Below, one piece after another: positions 5,253-5,269 of a stretch of 5,269 bases of DNA. Under the pieces are notes generated by a model that saw only the letters and a program-made list of their open reading frames with translations, ran no database searches and was not told the DNA's origin. The translations under genes and the position numbers were made by a program. The stretch spans positions 1-5,269 of the forward strand of contig JAEYTV010000377.1 of assembly GCA_023433855.1 (NCBI GenBank), read 5' to 3'. The DNA is from Pseudomonadota bacterium (lineage in GTDB: Bacteria > Pseudomonadota > Alphaproteobacteria > Rhizobiales > Rhizobiaceae). Within the stretch, counting starts at the first letter, position 1. Every line of letters starts with the position of its first letter.

Positions 5253-5269
5253 CGAGGTCTCCTTACAAC

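Noticed and set aside
1..5269. CRISPR array, tRNA, rRNA or insertion sequence
   Set aside because: No regularly spaced repeats, no cloverleaf-like element and no transposase motif or terminal inverted repeats were seen by eye in any part of the window.

Overview
The window looks like part of a chromosome or large replicon of an alphaproteobacterium, most likely a Rhizobiales member (Agrobacterium/Rhizobium relatives). The reasons are high GC with G/C-rich third codon positions, strong GGAGG-type ribosome binding sites, compact operons, and a gene set known from plant-associated soil bacteria. I made no database search; family assignments rest on motifs read from the translated sequence.

Region 1-3 (positions 1-4485) is a divergently transcribed aromatic-acid catabolic cluster. 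Leftward from a central control region run a feruloyl-CoA synthase-type ligase (2190 to 334) and, overlapping its stop codon by 4 bases, a short-chain dehydrogenase (337 to the left window edge, cut off). Rightward run a crotonase-fold enoyl-CoA hydratase (2321-3115), a MarR-family regulator (3126-3581) and a metal-dependent amidohydrolase-superfamily enzyme (3610-4485), spaced 10 and 28 bases apart. The five products fit one pathway. A hydroxycinnamic acid (ferulate, p-coumarate or caffeate) is activated to its CoA thioester, hydrated to the beta-hydroxyacyl-CoA, oxidised to the beta-ketoacyl-CoA by the dehydrogenase, and cleaved to the benzoic acid plus acetyl-CoA by the amidohydrolase-type enzyme. 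This is the CoA-dependent beta-oxidative deacetylation route, as known from Agrobacterium fabrum, and not the retro-aldol (vanillin-forming) route.

The 130-base divergent promoter region (2191-2320) is an AT-rich island holding a perfect 9-bp inverted repeat, TTGTTTACA/TGTAAACAA. Its arms can serve as -35 of one promoter and -10 of the other, so a single repressor binding event could shut both operons. The MarR gene in the rightward operon is the natural candidate repressor.

The right end (4486-5269) is different. A 389-base stretch has no recognisable gene. It is followed by a leftward 125-codon gene of unknown function (5252 to 4875) with a strong ribosome binding site, convergent with the catabolic operon and probably unrelated to it.
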